NCBI RefSeq assembly: GCF_003952225.1
Contig: NZ_CP034437.1
Span: forward strand, 5,814,001-5,878,000
Source: Paenibacillus albus
GTDB taxonomy: Bacteria > Bacillota > Bacilli > Paenibacillales > Paenibacillaceae
DNA: 64,000 bases
Direction: 5' to 3'
Shown here: positions 34,077 to 42,578 of the stretch, one piece after another
Position numbering within the stretch: position 1 is the stretch's first letter
Layout: the number at the start of each line of letters is the position of its first letter
Notes under the pieces: generated by a model
Seen by the model: only the letters and a program-made list of their open reading frames with translations
Database searches by the model: none
Told to the model about the DNA's origin: nothing
Translations under genes and position numbers: made by a program

Positions 34077-36524
34077 CTATTTACGCAATTCTGCTGCAAA
34101 AGATTGTTCCAAGTTTGTTACAACCTTGCCGTGTAGTTCCGTTACTTCTTCATCAGTCAGCGTACGTTCTGCATGGCGGTATACGAGAGACAATGCGACA
34201 CTCTTCTTGTCTGCTCCGAGCTTCTCGCCCGTGTAGATGTCGAAGATGCGAACGGACTCGAGCAGCTCGCCGGCTGTCTCGCGAACAACGCCCACCAGCT
34301 TGCCTGCTTCCACCTCTTGGTTCAGCACGACTGCAATGTCCCGCTCCATCGCTGGGTAACGAGGCAGCGCTTTGTACACAATATCGAAGCTTGTCGCGTC
34401 ATACAGCGGCGCCAGTTCGATTTCCAGCACATACGTATCGCCAAGATCGTGATCGTTCTGCGTCGTAGGATGCAATTGGCCCATATAGCCGATTGTTACA
34501 GGGCCACGCTCACTAGCGAACAAGATTGCTGCCGTACGTCCCGGATGCATATGTTCCGGCTGTGCTGCCTCATAGCTGAGGTCGCCACTTACGCCAAGCA
34601 GATCAACGATCGTTTCCATAATGCCTTTCAGATCGTAGAAGTCATACGCTTCTGCTTTGCGGTTCCATGCCGCTGCATTTTTGTTGCCTGTGAGCAAAAT
34701 CGCCAAACGATGCTTCTCGTGCGGAAGGCGAGTAAGCTCCGCTTCGTCGGTATGGAAGACACTGCCGATCTCGAAGAGCGCGGCATCATCATTCTTGCGG
34801 TTGCGATTGTACGTCGCCGTCTCCAGCAATTGCGGCAGCAAGCTTGTGCGAAGCACGCTGCGGTCCTCGCTCATTGGCAATGCCAATCGAACGGGGAACA
34901 GATCAGCGCCAGTCAAAGCCGGGAACAGCTTCGTACGGTCTGGATGCGTGAACGAGTAGCTGATCACTTCATGCAGACCTGCATCCGTCAGACGCTTACG
35001 CAGCTCGCGGCGGATTGCCTGCGGCTTCGTCAGCGCGCCTGGCGTCGCTGCGCCTTCAATTGCAGTCGTTGGAATGTTGTCGTAGCCGAACAGACGGGCT
35101 ACTTCTTCGATCAGGTCAACGTCGCGTGTAATGTCGCCGCGGCGCGAAGGCGTCTGAACGGTAAATACCCCATCCGCCGACAATTCAAACGGGAATTGCA
35201 AACGGCCGAAGATCGTCTCGACCTCAAGCTTCGACAGTTCAGTGCCGAGGTAACGGTTGATTTTATGAAGAGATACGCTCACAACGGTCTGCTTCGGCTG
35301 CTCTGCAAGCTCTTCGACGATGCCTTCAAGCACAAGACCATCCGCGTACTTCTCCATCAGAGCCGCTGCGCGATTAAGCGCAGGTACGACGCGTGCCGGG
35401 TCTACGCCTTTCTCGAAACGAACGCTCGATTCCGAGCGAAGACCGACAAGGCGGGATGTCTTGCGGATCGTGCCGCCATCGAAGCGAGCCGATTCCAACA
35501 GGATATTGACCGTGCCGTCAGTAACCTCCGAAGTCGCGCCGCCCATTACGCCTGCAAGAGCAATCGGCTCGCTGCCATTCGTAATGACAAGCATGCTCGA
35601 ATCCAGCTTGCGTTCCTGGCCGTCCAGCGTTTCCAGCACTTCGCCGTCTTGCGCCATGCGGACAACGATTCGTCCGTCCGCCACTTTATCCGCATCAAAT
35701 GCGTGCAGCGGCTGACCGTACTCGAGCAGAACGTAGTTCGTAATGTCAACGACGTTGCTGATCGGACGAATGCCTGCAGCCATAAGGCGGTTCTGCATCC
35801 ATTGCGGTGAAGGACCGATCTTAACACCTTTAATATAACGTGCGGAATAGTGCGAGCACTGCTCCTTCGCTTCAATGCGAACGGACACATGCGCAGAAGT
35901 CAGCTCTGCTGAGTCGCTTACGCGATTGTCCGGCAGCTTGACATCACGGCCAGTCAGCGCGCCTACTTCATAAGCAACGCCAAGCATGCTCAGGCAGTCC
36001 GAACGGTTCGGCGTCAGGTCAAGCTCAAGCACTTCATCTTCGATTGCCAGCACATCAAGAATCGACGCGCCTATCTTAGTGCCTTCTGGCAGAACAAGAA
36101 TGCCTTCCTGCTGCTCCTTAGGCAGCAGCTTTTCGTTAAGGCCAAGCTCCTTTGCCGAGCAGATCATGCCTTGGGATTCAACACCGCGCAGCTTAGCGCG
36201 CTTAATTGCAAAATCACCAGGAAGGACTGCACCGATTGTTGCTACGGGAACAAGCTGACCTGCTGCAACGTTCTTCGCTCCGCACACGATTTGCAGCACT
36301 TCAGGGCCGCCAACATCAAGTGTACATACACTCAGCTTATCCGCGTCCGGATGCTTCTCACGAGTAAGCACGTGACCGACCACGACGCCGGCTTTAACGC
36401 CTTTGTTGCGGTTCTCGACGACGTCGATCTCAATGCCCCCGCTAGTCATCAGCTCCGCCAGCTTCTCGCCGGTGTAACCGTTCAAATCTATATATTCGCT
36501 TAGCCATTTATAAGAAACATTCAT
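34077..36524 (-). CDS. pheT: phenylalanine-tRNA ligase beta subunit
   Basis: The 815-residue subunit of the (alpha-beta)2 synthetase starts at ATG, 10 bases after AAGGAGG. It has an N-terminal tRNA-binding OB fold (GVVVGHVLTREKHPDADKLSVC), B3/B4 editing and core modules, a B5 region (TPSRRGDITRDVDLIEEVARLFGYDNIP) and a C-terminal anticodon-binding FDX-ACB domain (PRYPAMERDIAVVLN ... LTDEEV). It is separated from pheS by only 18 bases and shares its T-box control. Confidence 0.97.
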   Translation of the reverse strand: MNVSYKWLSEYIDLNGYTGEKLAELMTSGGIEIDVVENRNKGVKAGVVVGHVLTREKHPDADKLSVCTLDVGGPEVLQIVCGAKNVAAGQLVPVATIGAVLPGDFAIKRAKLRGVESQGMICSAKELGLNEKLLPKEQQEGILVLPEGTKIGASILDVLAIEDEVLELDLTPNRSDCLSMLGVAYEVGALTGRDVKLPDNRVSDSAELTSAHVSVRIEAKEQCSHYSARYIKGVKIGPSPQWMQNRLMAAGIRPISNVVDITNYVLLEYGQPLHAFDADKVADGRIVVRMAQDGEVLETLDGQERKLDSSMLVITNGSEPIALAGVMGGATSEVTDGTVNILLESARFDGGTIRKTSRLVGLRSESSVRFEKGVDPARVVPALNRAAALMEKYADGLVLEGIVEELAEQPKQTVVSVSLHKINRYLGTELSKLEVETIFGRLQFPFELSADGVFTVQTPSRRGDITRDVDLIEEVARLFGYDNIPTTAIEGAATPGALTKPQAIRRELRKRLTDAGLHEVISYSFTHPDRTKLFPALTGADLFPVRLALPMSEDRSVLRTSLLPQLLETATYNRNRKNDDAALFEIGSVFHTDEAELTRLPHEKHRLAILLTGNKNAAAWNRKAEAYDFYDLKGIMETIVDLLGVSGDLSYEAAQPEHMHPGRTAAILFASERGPVTIGYMGQLHPTTQNDHDLGDTYVLEIELAPLYDATSFDIVYKALPRYPAMERDIAVVLNQEVEAGKLVGVVRETAGELLESVRIFDIYTGEKLGADKKSVALSLVYRHAERTLTDEEVTELHGKVVTNLEQSFAAELRK

Positions 36525-36542
36525 CTTTAGTTAACCTCCTTC

Positions 36543-37574
36543 TCACATTCGGACAAACTGGCTCAGGAAGCGCAGATCGTTCGTATAGAAATGACGAATA
36601 TCGTCGATGCCGTACTTGAGGAGCGCGATACGCTCTACGCCCATACCGAATGCGAAGCCGCTGACTTCGTTCGGATCGTAGCCACCCATCTCGAGCACGC
36701 GTGGGTGAACCATGCCGCAGCCGAGAATTTCAAGCCAGCCGGTCTGCTTGCACATCCGGCAGCCGTGACCGCCGCATTGTACACAAGTGACATCCACTTC
36801 TGCGCTTGGCTCCGTGAATGGGAAGAAGCTTGGGCGAAGACGAATTTGCGCCTGCTTGCCGAACATTTGCTGCACGAATTGCAGCAAGGTGCCTTTCAAA
36901 TCGCTCATGCGGATGTTCGGTCCGATGACGAGGCCTTCAATCTGATTGAACTGGAACGAATGCGTCGCATCGTCATCGTCGCGGCGATATACTTTGCCTG
37001 GGCAGATGACTTTAACCGGCTTGCCGTTCATCGCTTTCATGGTGCGAACCTGTACCGGTGATGTGTGCGTGCGCATCAGAATATCTTCCGTTACGTAGAA
37101 CGAATCCTGCATATCACGCGCAGGGTGGTTCTTCGGCAGGTTCAGCGCTTCGAAATTGTAGTAGTCGGACTCGACCTCCGGACCTTCCGCAATCGTATAG
37201 CCCATGCCGATAAAAGCATCCTCGATCTCTTGCGCCACCTTGTTCAGCGGGTGGATCGCGCCTGCACCAAGCTTCTTGCCAGGCAGCGTGACATCAATGG
37301 TTTCCTCGCGAAGGCGATTCTCTGTCTCTGCTTGCTGGAATGCAGCCTGCTTCGTCTCGATCACTTCTTCAATCGCCGCACGGACGTCGTTTCCGACTTG
37401 CCCGATAACCGGACGCTCTTCAGCGCTCAGGGCACCCATGCCGCGAAGAATCTCGGTGAGCGCACCTTTCTTGCCTAAATATTTGACCCGCAAGTCATTC
37501 AATTGCTGCGGCCCGGCTACTTGCTGCAGCTCCTGCAGCGCCTCGGCGCGCAATGCTTCCAAACGCTCTTTCAT
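36543..37574 (-). CDS. pheS: phenylalanine-tRNA ligase alpha subunit
   Basis: This is the catalytic subunit that charges tRNA-Phe. The ATG at 37574 gives 343 residues. A short in-frame extension upstream is unsupported. It shows an N-terminal coiled coil ([18 protein letters not shown]), motif 2-type [24 protein letters not shown]-like sequence, [11 protein letters not shown], and motif 3 [20 protein letters not shown]. It is the first gene after the T-box leader, in an operon with pheT. Confidence 0.97.
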   Translation of the reverse strand: MKERLEALRAEALQELQQVAGPQQLNDLRVKYLGKKGALTEILRGMGALSAEERPVIGQVGNDVRAAIEEVIETKQAAFQQAETENRLREETIDVTLPGKKLGAGAIHPLNKVAQEIEDAFIGMGYTIAEGPEVESDYYNFEALNLPKNHPARDMQDSFYVTEDILMRTHTSPVQVRTMKAMNGKPVKVICPGKVYRRDDDDATHSFQFNQIEGLVIGPNIRMSDLKGTLLQFVQQMFGKQAQIRLRPSFFPFTEPSAEVDVTCVQCGGHGCRMCKQTGWLEILGCGMVHPRVLEMGGYDPNEVSGFAFGMGVERIALLKYGIDDIRHFYTNDLRFLSQFVRM

Positions 37575-37701
37575 GTTCTGACCATTCCTCTCTTGAACCA
37601 AGTGTAAACGGCTTTAGCCGTCCTCCGATGGAAAAAGCTTACGTTTCGCGGAGAAATATAAGAAAGTATAAGGTGAAACTTATACTTTCTTATATTCAAA
37701 T

Positions 37702-37988
37702 AAAAAAACGGTCCTCTCTCCCCGTAAGGGACGAAAGAACCGTGTTACCACCCTAGTTCGAACTTCTCCGCGATCAAGCTGCCTGCGAAAAAATTCCTCA
37801 AACTCCGGATATCGGCCGGAAAACCGGTACTCTCTACAAGCTGCGGCTTAAGTCGCCTGCACCCTTCAAGAGTCTGCTCGGAAGCGAACTTCGGCAGCCT
37901 GATTTCCTAAAGACGCTCTCAATCTGTGGCGTCTTCTCCCTGTTAAGAAAGCACTGCTTACTCTTCTTCCTCATCGCGTTGAGATATA
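37702..37988 (-). promoter_or_regulatory. T-box riboswitch leader of pheST
   Basis: Reading the minus strand, the leader begins near 37988 with the conserved GATGAGGAAGAAGAGTA element of stem I. It contains the T-box AGGGTGGTAACACGG (37755-37741) and ends in a terminator stem whose arms ACGGTTCTTTCGTCCC and GGGGAGAGAGGACCGT precede seven T residues (37708-37702). A TTC triplet at 37888-37886 is a candidate Phe specifier codon. Uncharged tRNA-Phe would favour the antiterminator and pheST expression. This explains the gene-free stretch 37575-38049. Confidence 0.92.
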
Positions 37989-37996
37989 TAACTTCT

Positions 37997-38026
37997 ATTA
38001 TAAGTAATTACACCCCGACTACGCAA
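37997..38026 (-). promoter_or_regulatory. promoter of the pheST T-box operon
   Basis: On the minus strand TTGCGT (38026-38021) is followed by an 18-base spacer and a perfect TATAAT (38002-37997). This places the transcription start near 37989, just before the T-box leader. Confidence 0.75.
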
Positions 38027-38049
38027 GTCTTCTCCGCGAAAAGCCTGGA

Positions 38050-38751
38050 TTAACGCTTCTTCCGTGCTGCTGCCACGACAAGCGCTGCTGCTGCAAGCAC
38101 GACCGCCGCAATCGCAAGGCCAAGCGTAACATTCGCTTTCGTGCTGTCCTCGTCTGCTGTCATTGGCTGAGCAGTCTCATCCGACGAAGCAGCCGTATTG
38201 TTTGCTGCCGCGTCCTTGCCGCCCGCTGTCTCAGACGACGTGCCGCCGCCATGACCGCTGTCGCCTGCTCCGGCAGCCGCCGCCGTAACCGTCGTTACGG
38301 AAGCCGGATATTCAGCGCCATCGCCGCCAACCCATTCCACAACCGACTTGTCGCTGTAGGTTTGGTATGCTTTCCAAACGAGTTGTTTCGCATCCTCAGC
38401 TACTTTGCCGGACATGCGAAAATCTGTAAATTCGGTCTGCGACAAACCTGCGCCTTCAGCTGTCCAAGTAATCGCTGTGATCGCCTTCGTGCTTGGATCG
38501 CTCTCAAGCTCGTATTTCCAGCCTGTCTTCGGCTCAACGCGGCTTACTTTCACGCCGTCAGCCACTTTTACTTTGACTGTAGTCGTTGTTACGTTCTCTT
38601 TCTCGCTCGGCACGCGAACCGCGAACACCTGATAGCTGTTCTGTTCTACTGTCGGCGGCTGTACCGTTACGTGAGCGCTTGCGATGCCTGCGAACAAGAA
38701 TAGCGAAATCGCGGTTAGGGTAAGCACGGACCATTGTTTCATCTTATTCAT
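38050..38751 (-). CDS. ycnI: YcnI family copper-associated protein (DUF1775)
   Basis: The 233-residue exported protein has a signal peptide ending ASA before the mature N-terminal His (HVTVQPPTVE), which in YcnI proteins takes part in copper binding. The DUF1775 domain covers about residues 27-150 (RVPSEKENVTTTTVKVKVADGV, TGWKYELE). A Ser/Thr/Ala-rich linker and one C-terminal transmembrane helix ending AARKKR anchor it. The start has GGAGGAG 9 bases upstream. It is the last gene of the ycnJ-kinase-regulator-ycnI run. Confidence 0.9.
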   Translation of the reverse strand: MNKMKQWSVLTLTAISLFLFAGIASAHVTVQPPTVEQNSYQVFAVRVPSEKENVTTTTVKVKVADGVKVSRVEPKTGWKYELESDPSTKAITAITWTAEGAGLSQTEFTDFRMSGKVAEDAKQLVWKAYQTYSDKSVVEWVGGDGAEYPASVTTVTAAAAGAGDSGHGGGTSSETAGGKDAAANNTAASSDETAQPMTADEDSTKANVTLGLAIAAVVLAAAALVVAAARKKR

Positions 38752-38860
38752 TGTGAATTGCTCCTCCTCGTTATTCTCTATTGAGGAGTATAGCTCAGAA
38801 AACCAACGCGGGCATGACTCGATAGGGCTATATGATTGTTACAATATATTGTCGGCTCAA

Positions 38861-39565
38861 TCATTTCTTCGGTATTAAGCCCTTCTCCAGCGCATACCTC
38901 GTAAGCTGAACCCGATTATCGAGATGGAGCTTCTGCAAAATGTTCTTCAGATGGTTCTTCACCGTATGCTCCGAAATGCCGAAGCCTTCCGCAATCTGGC
39001 GGTTGGAGCTGCCTGAAGCGACCCCTTCAAGCACCTCGCGTTCCCGCTGGGTCAGCGCTGTGTGGTACGCTTCCTCCTCGGAAGCACCAGCGTTGCTTCC
39101 CCCGCTTAATGGCGCCATGCTCCCCTTGCTCCCGCCATTAAACTCCTGCAGCATCCGAAAGGCCAGCTCTTTGGACAGCGGCGCCTCATCTACCGCTACA
39201 GCACGCAGATACTCCAGCCAAGCCGATGGCGACAAGTTCTTGAGCAGATAGCCTTGCGCCCCGCGCTTGATTGCTTCGAACAGATCGCTAATATCGTCCG
39301 ACACCGTCACCATAATGATTTTGATTCGAGGATCCATCGCTTTAATATGCTGCGTCGCTTCCATTCCGTTCATCACCGGCATATTGATGTCCATCAGCAC
39401 AAGATCGGGGACAAGCTCAGAAGCAAGCTTCACTGCCTGTTCCCCATTCGCCGCTTCCCCAACGATGAGGAAAGCCGCGTCTCCACTGACAATATCGCGC
39501 ATCCCTTCACGCCCATGCGGATGATCATCCGCCAGCAGTACGGTAATCTGCTTCTGCTCACTCAT
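38861..39565 (-). CDS. NarL/LuxR family response regulator
   Basis: The 234-residue protein has an N-terminal receiver (LLADDHPHGREGM, phospho-acceptor Asp59 in LVLMDINMPVM, VTVSDD) and a C-terminal LuxR helix-turn-helix (LTQREREVLEGVASGSSNRQIAEGFGISEHTVKNHL). Its ATG overlaps the kinase stop as ATGA, so they are coupled. Being flanked by ycnJ and ycnI, it probably controls copper genes, although the signal is not shown. A glycine/serine-rich linker around residues 140-160 joins the domains. Confidence 0.92.
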   Translation of the reverse strand: MSEQKQITVLLADDHPHGREGMRDIVSGDAAFLIVGEAANGEQAVKLASELVPDLVLMDINMPVMNGMEATQHIKAMDPRIKIIMVTVSDDISDLFEAIKRGAQGYLLKNLSPSAWLEYLRAVAVDEAPLSKELAFRMLQEFNGGSKGSMAPLSGGSNAGASEEEAYHTALTQREREVLEGVASGSSNRQIAEGFGISEHTVKNHLKNILQKLHLDNRVQLTRYALEKGLIPKK

Positions 39566-40425
39566 CCGTGCGACGCCTCCTTGATGACTTCTACTGTTGT
39601 GCCTTGCGTGAGCTCTTCTCGGCTCCGCACATGGAATTGCCAGCCCATCGCCTCTGCACGGTCGCGCATCATGCGAATGCCGTATCTCCCTTTGGCGCTG
39701 AGCTGCTCCGGCAGCGCACCGATGCCGTCATCCGTAATCGTGCAGCGGAATTCCGTTCCAGCGGCATTTCCTTCCGGCTCTGCGCACACAATGAGCTGCG
39801 TGGCTTGCGCATGCTTCTGTACGTTCAGCATCGCTTCGCGGACGATTGCGAGCAGCTCCACCTTCTCTTTGCCACTCAACCGGCTGTCTCCCAGCCGCCA
39901 ATCCAGCTGCGCATCCAGCCCGCCGCGCCGCAGCTCCTCCGCCATCTCCCGCACCGCCTGCATCCACTGCACGTCCGTTCGGGATGGCTCGCTGCGCAGG
40001 CTTGCAATGGACTGCCGCACATCTTCATATACATGGCGGACAGTACGCCTCAGCTGCTGCGCCGTCTCCATGACCTGCTCATTGTCCTTCGCATGCTCAA
40101 GCTTATCGAGCTTCACGGACAAGAGGAAGAGCGACTGCGATATGCCGTCATGCAGCTCGCGTGCCAGCTGCTCGCGTTCCATGAACGCCGCTTTGGCGGA
40201 CTTCGCCTGCTGCAGCGATTCGTTCGTTTCTTCCAGCATCCGAAACAGCTTGATGACGAGCGTCGCCGTTACGGTCATGACGATGACCGGCGTTAACCAA
40301 TTGCCAAGATCCATCGACACGTAAGGCAGCAGAATGGTATGCCTAAGGTATTCCCATAATGCGATCGTCAGCGTAGGCGTCCACAAAATGAACCATTTGA
40401 TCCTTTTGTATGACGACATTCGCAT
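39562..40425 (-). CDS. sensor histidine kinase (HisKA_3 type)
   Basis: The 287-residue kinase has two N-terminal hydrophobic segments (10-33 and 42-61) with almost no extracellular loop, then a dimerisation domain with ELHDGISQSL (His92), and an HATPase domain (ITDDGIG, AKGRYGIRMMRDRA). The lack of a sensor domain means it senses within the membrane, through a partner, or in the cytoplasm, as intramembrane-sensing kinases do. The gap to ycnJ is 44 bases. It pairs with the response regulator overlapping its end. Confidence 0.9.
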   Translation of the reverse strand: MRMSSYKRIKWFILWTPTLTIALWEYLRHTILLPYVSMDLGNWLTPVIVMTVTATLVIKLFRMLEETNESLQQAKSAKAAFMEREQLARELHDGISQSLFLLSVKLDKLEHAKDNEQVMETAQQLRRTVRHVYEDVRQSIASLRSEPSRTDVQWMQAVREMAEELRRGGLDAQLDWRLGDSRLSGKEKVELLAIVREAMLNVQKHAQATQLIVCAEPEGNAAGTEFRCTITDDGIGALPEQLSAKGRYGIRMMRDRAEAMGWQFHVRSREELTQGTTVEVIKEASHG

Positions 40426-40469
40426 TGCCTCCCTTCCTCGAATCAGTTATAAACCAACCTTACTAGTCG

Positions 40470-42116
40470 TTAGTAGTTGCGGAACTCCGTCTTCTCAACC
40501 GTTTCATTATCGTCTTTATCCATAACGCGAACTTCTGCCTCCCAACGGCCAGCGAACGGAACGAACGGTCCTTCCGTCGTAAACGCCGCCTTCACGAAGC
40601 CGTCGAACGTTGTAATTTCCGGATCTTCGAATGCTTTTATCGGCACGTCAATCGGTCCCAGATCCTTGCGATCCAGCGAGAACAAGCGCAGCTTCACCGA
40701 CTTCGGTGCGCCTACCGCATCCGGCAGCCACACTTTAACGATGAACGTGTTGTCTCCAGGCTTGTTAGGCGTCACTCGCAGCGAGAGATGCATTTTGTCG
40801 CCCATCTTGTGGTACAGGACCGGATTATTCGCAGGCAGCGGACTTATATAGGTAAAGAGCGCCGCGCACACGATAATAAGCGCCATTAGTGCTGCATCTA
40901 CACGAAGCAGTACGGTTGTCGGCAGATCGCCTCTGCGCACGCGCAAGTGAAGCAATCCTCCAACGACAAGCACAAGTACAACCAGGCCCGTCTTCACTAG
41001 CAGAATTGTACCCCATGCAGTGTAGAACAAGTAATGAAGAGATGGCAGGAACAGCAGCGTGAGGCCTATTCCCGTCAGCACGAGCAGTGTAATGGACAGT
41101 AAGGCAGCTCGTGAGAATACAACAGCGAAGCGGCCCGCTTCCTTACGGTCTGCAATCCAGAGCACGAGCAGCAGCAGTAAACCGCCTACCCACACTGATG
41201 CAGCAGCGAGATGTACAAAATCGAACAGCAACGACGACACTTTCGGCTTGAAGACGACCGCGTGACCGCTGAAGCTTTCAAGCACAAGAATGCCGGCAGC
41301 CCACAACGCCTTCATTATTGGACCGAATCGGACGATAATAAATCCGATGAGAGCAAGCACTAGCAGCGCCACCCATTCGCGTCCGATCGTCGTGCGCAGG
41401 AACAGCTTGCTGTATTCCGAGCTTGGGTAGCCGGTAAGGATCTCTCGCGCGTGTACGAATATATAGAGAAGAGAAGCGACGAGCAGCGTCTGAAGAGCGA
41501 TCATCTCCCACTTCTTCTGAAGCAGCTGCAGCTTTTCACTGCGTCCTCTTGTGAGCAGCGGCCACAGCATGAGGCCAGCTGCGAGCAGCAGCGAGGCGTA
41601 ATAGACAGCACGCACTGCATAAATAATGAATTGATTAATGGTCAGCTGAGTGGATACACTATGTCCCTCATGGCCAAGTTCTTTGTGCGGATCGAAGGTT
41701 GCGGCATCAACCCCTTCGGTCACATTACCGATAACAAAAACGTATGACCCGCTAATCGGATGTCCGTCCTCGGAAATGACCGCATACGAAACGGTATATA
41801 CGCCTTCTGTTAGCTTAGGGAGCGGCAGTGTAAGCGACTGTCCGTCCTTGCTGGCAGTGGGCGCTTTGTCTGTTACAGGGCGAGATTTGGAATCCAGTAC
41901 TTTAATGGCGCCGACCTCGGGTTCGATTGATTCATTGAAGGATAGCTCGACAGCCGCCGGGCTTTGTTCATACTTCGCATTCGGCTCTGGCACGGTACGC
42001 TCAAGCTCCGCATGTGCGGCTGCGGCTCCCGGCATGCTAAGAAGCATCAGGCACATCCAGATGGAGATGGCTGCTGCTTGAATAAGAGATAGGTATTTGT
42101 TCGATTTACGACTCAT
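40470..42116 (-). CDS. ycnJ: YcnJ-type copper transport protein (CopC-CopD fusion)
   Basis: The 548-residue protein has a signal peptide, then a CopC domain with its mature N-terminal HAELERTVPEPN and a second copper histidine in SEDGHPISG. A CopD-like multi-helix domain (about 160-440) and a C-terminal beta-rich domain of about 100 residues (FIVKVWLPDAVG...VMDKDDN) follow. YcnJ imports copper in B. subtilis, where the YcnK repressor controls it. Here a two-component system follows instead. It is the first gene of the operon. The ribosome site before the ATG is weak. Confidence 0.92.
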   Translation of the reverse strand: MSRKSNKYLSLIQAAAISIWMCLMLLSMPGAAAAHAELERTVPEPNAKYEQSPAAVELSFNESIEPEVGAIKVLDSKSRPVTDKAPTASKDGQSLTLPLPKLTEGVYTVSYAVISEDGHPISGSYVFVIGNVTEGVDAATFDPHKELGHEGHSVSTQLTINQFIIYAVRAVYYASLLLAAGLMLWPLLTRGRSEKLQLLQKKWEMIALQTLLVASLLYIFVHAREILTGYPSSEYSKLFLRTTIGREWVALLVLALIGFIIVRFGPIMKALWAAGILVLESFSGHAVVFKPKVSSLLFDFVHLAAASVWVGGLLLLLVLWIADRKEAGRFAVVFSRAALLSITLLVLTGIGLTLLFLPSLHYLFYTAWGTILLVKTGLVVLVLVVGGLLHLRVRRGDLPTTVLLRVDAALMALIIVCAALFTYISPLPANNPVLYHKMGDKMHLSLRVTPNKPGDNTFIVKVWLPDAVGAPKSVKLRLFSLDRKDLGPIDVPIKAFEDPEITTFDGFVKAAFTTEGPFVPFAGRWEAEVRVMDKDDNETVEKTEFRNY

Positions 42117-42476
42117 GGTGGATTAGAAGTCACGTCCTCTCATTTACTTTAAGCTCTGTAGGTTCTGCCCTATAAACAACTCAGCCTTAGTGTACTAAAG
42201 GTAGGCGTGCAACACCAATGTCAATTTCAAAAACAACTCAAATTGGCGCTGATTGATTCGAGCTGTCTTATCCCTATTATTGTCACCACATGAAAAGGGC
42301 GGTTAGTGCTATAATTAGTTTTCGCTCTTTTGGATGTAGCTAACTTTTTTATAGGAGGCTGCCAACGATTAGTAGAGTTTTGTAAGACTTCAGAAGGTGC
42401 GTCACTACACGTTTTCACCCTGTTTTCATGCCGAAAAACAGCTGTAACGGACTCGCTGGATGTCGAATACTATAAC
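42117..42476. other. divergent region between ycnJ and nrdA, upstream part
   Basis: This stretch carries no convincing gene. On the plus strand an extended -10 element TGCTATAAT lies at 42307-42315, without a good -35. An orphan AGGAGG (42353-42358) is followed by no plausible start. On the minus strand TTGACA (42224-42219) could be the -35 of a ycnJ promoter, with an uncertain -10. No riboswitch fold was recognised. Confidence 0.4.
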
Positions 42477-42531
42477 TTGACAGACACTATATATTGGTGT
42501 AATTTAGAAAAGCAATAACAACATATTGTGT
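42477..42531 (+). promoter_or_regulatory. nrdAB promoter with two NrdR boxes
   Basis: TTGACA (42477-42482), a 17-base spacer and TAATTT (42500-42505) form the promoter. Box 1 at 42484-42499 (ACACTATATATTGGTG) fills the spacer. Box 2 at 42516-42531 (TAACAACATATTGTGT) lies at the transcription start region. The starts are 32 bases apart, about three helical turns, the typical arrangement for repression by NrdR at high dATP/ATP load. Confidence 0.85.
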
Positions 42532-42578
42532 ATCAGGGGTTGTCGGAAGACAATCTTCGACAAGGAGAGGCTCCGCTC

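Noticed and set aside
34173-35810. Plus-strand frame (545 residues) opposite pheT
   Set aside because: It is antisense to pheT, whose protein domains are complete. The Arg/Cys/Leu-rich translation has no family features.
42117-42476. Cobalamin or other riboswitch upstream of nrdA
   Set aside because: No B12-box or other conserved core was seen. The two NrdR boxes explain regulation.
42330-42518. Small gene upstream of nrdA
   Set aside because: The 62-residue frame starts with a non-ATG codon, lacks a ribosome site and runs through the nrdAB promoter and an NrdR box.
42528-42578. N-terminal extension of nrdA from the GTG at 42528
   Set aside because: That codon is inside an NrdR box with no ribosome site. 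The GTG at 42579 has AAGGAGAGG at 8 bases and starts right at the ATP-cone.
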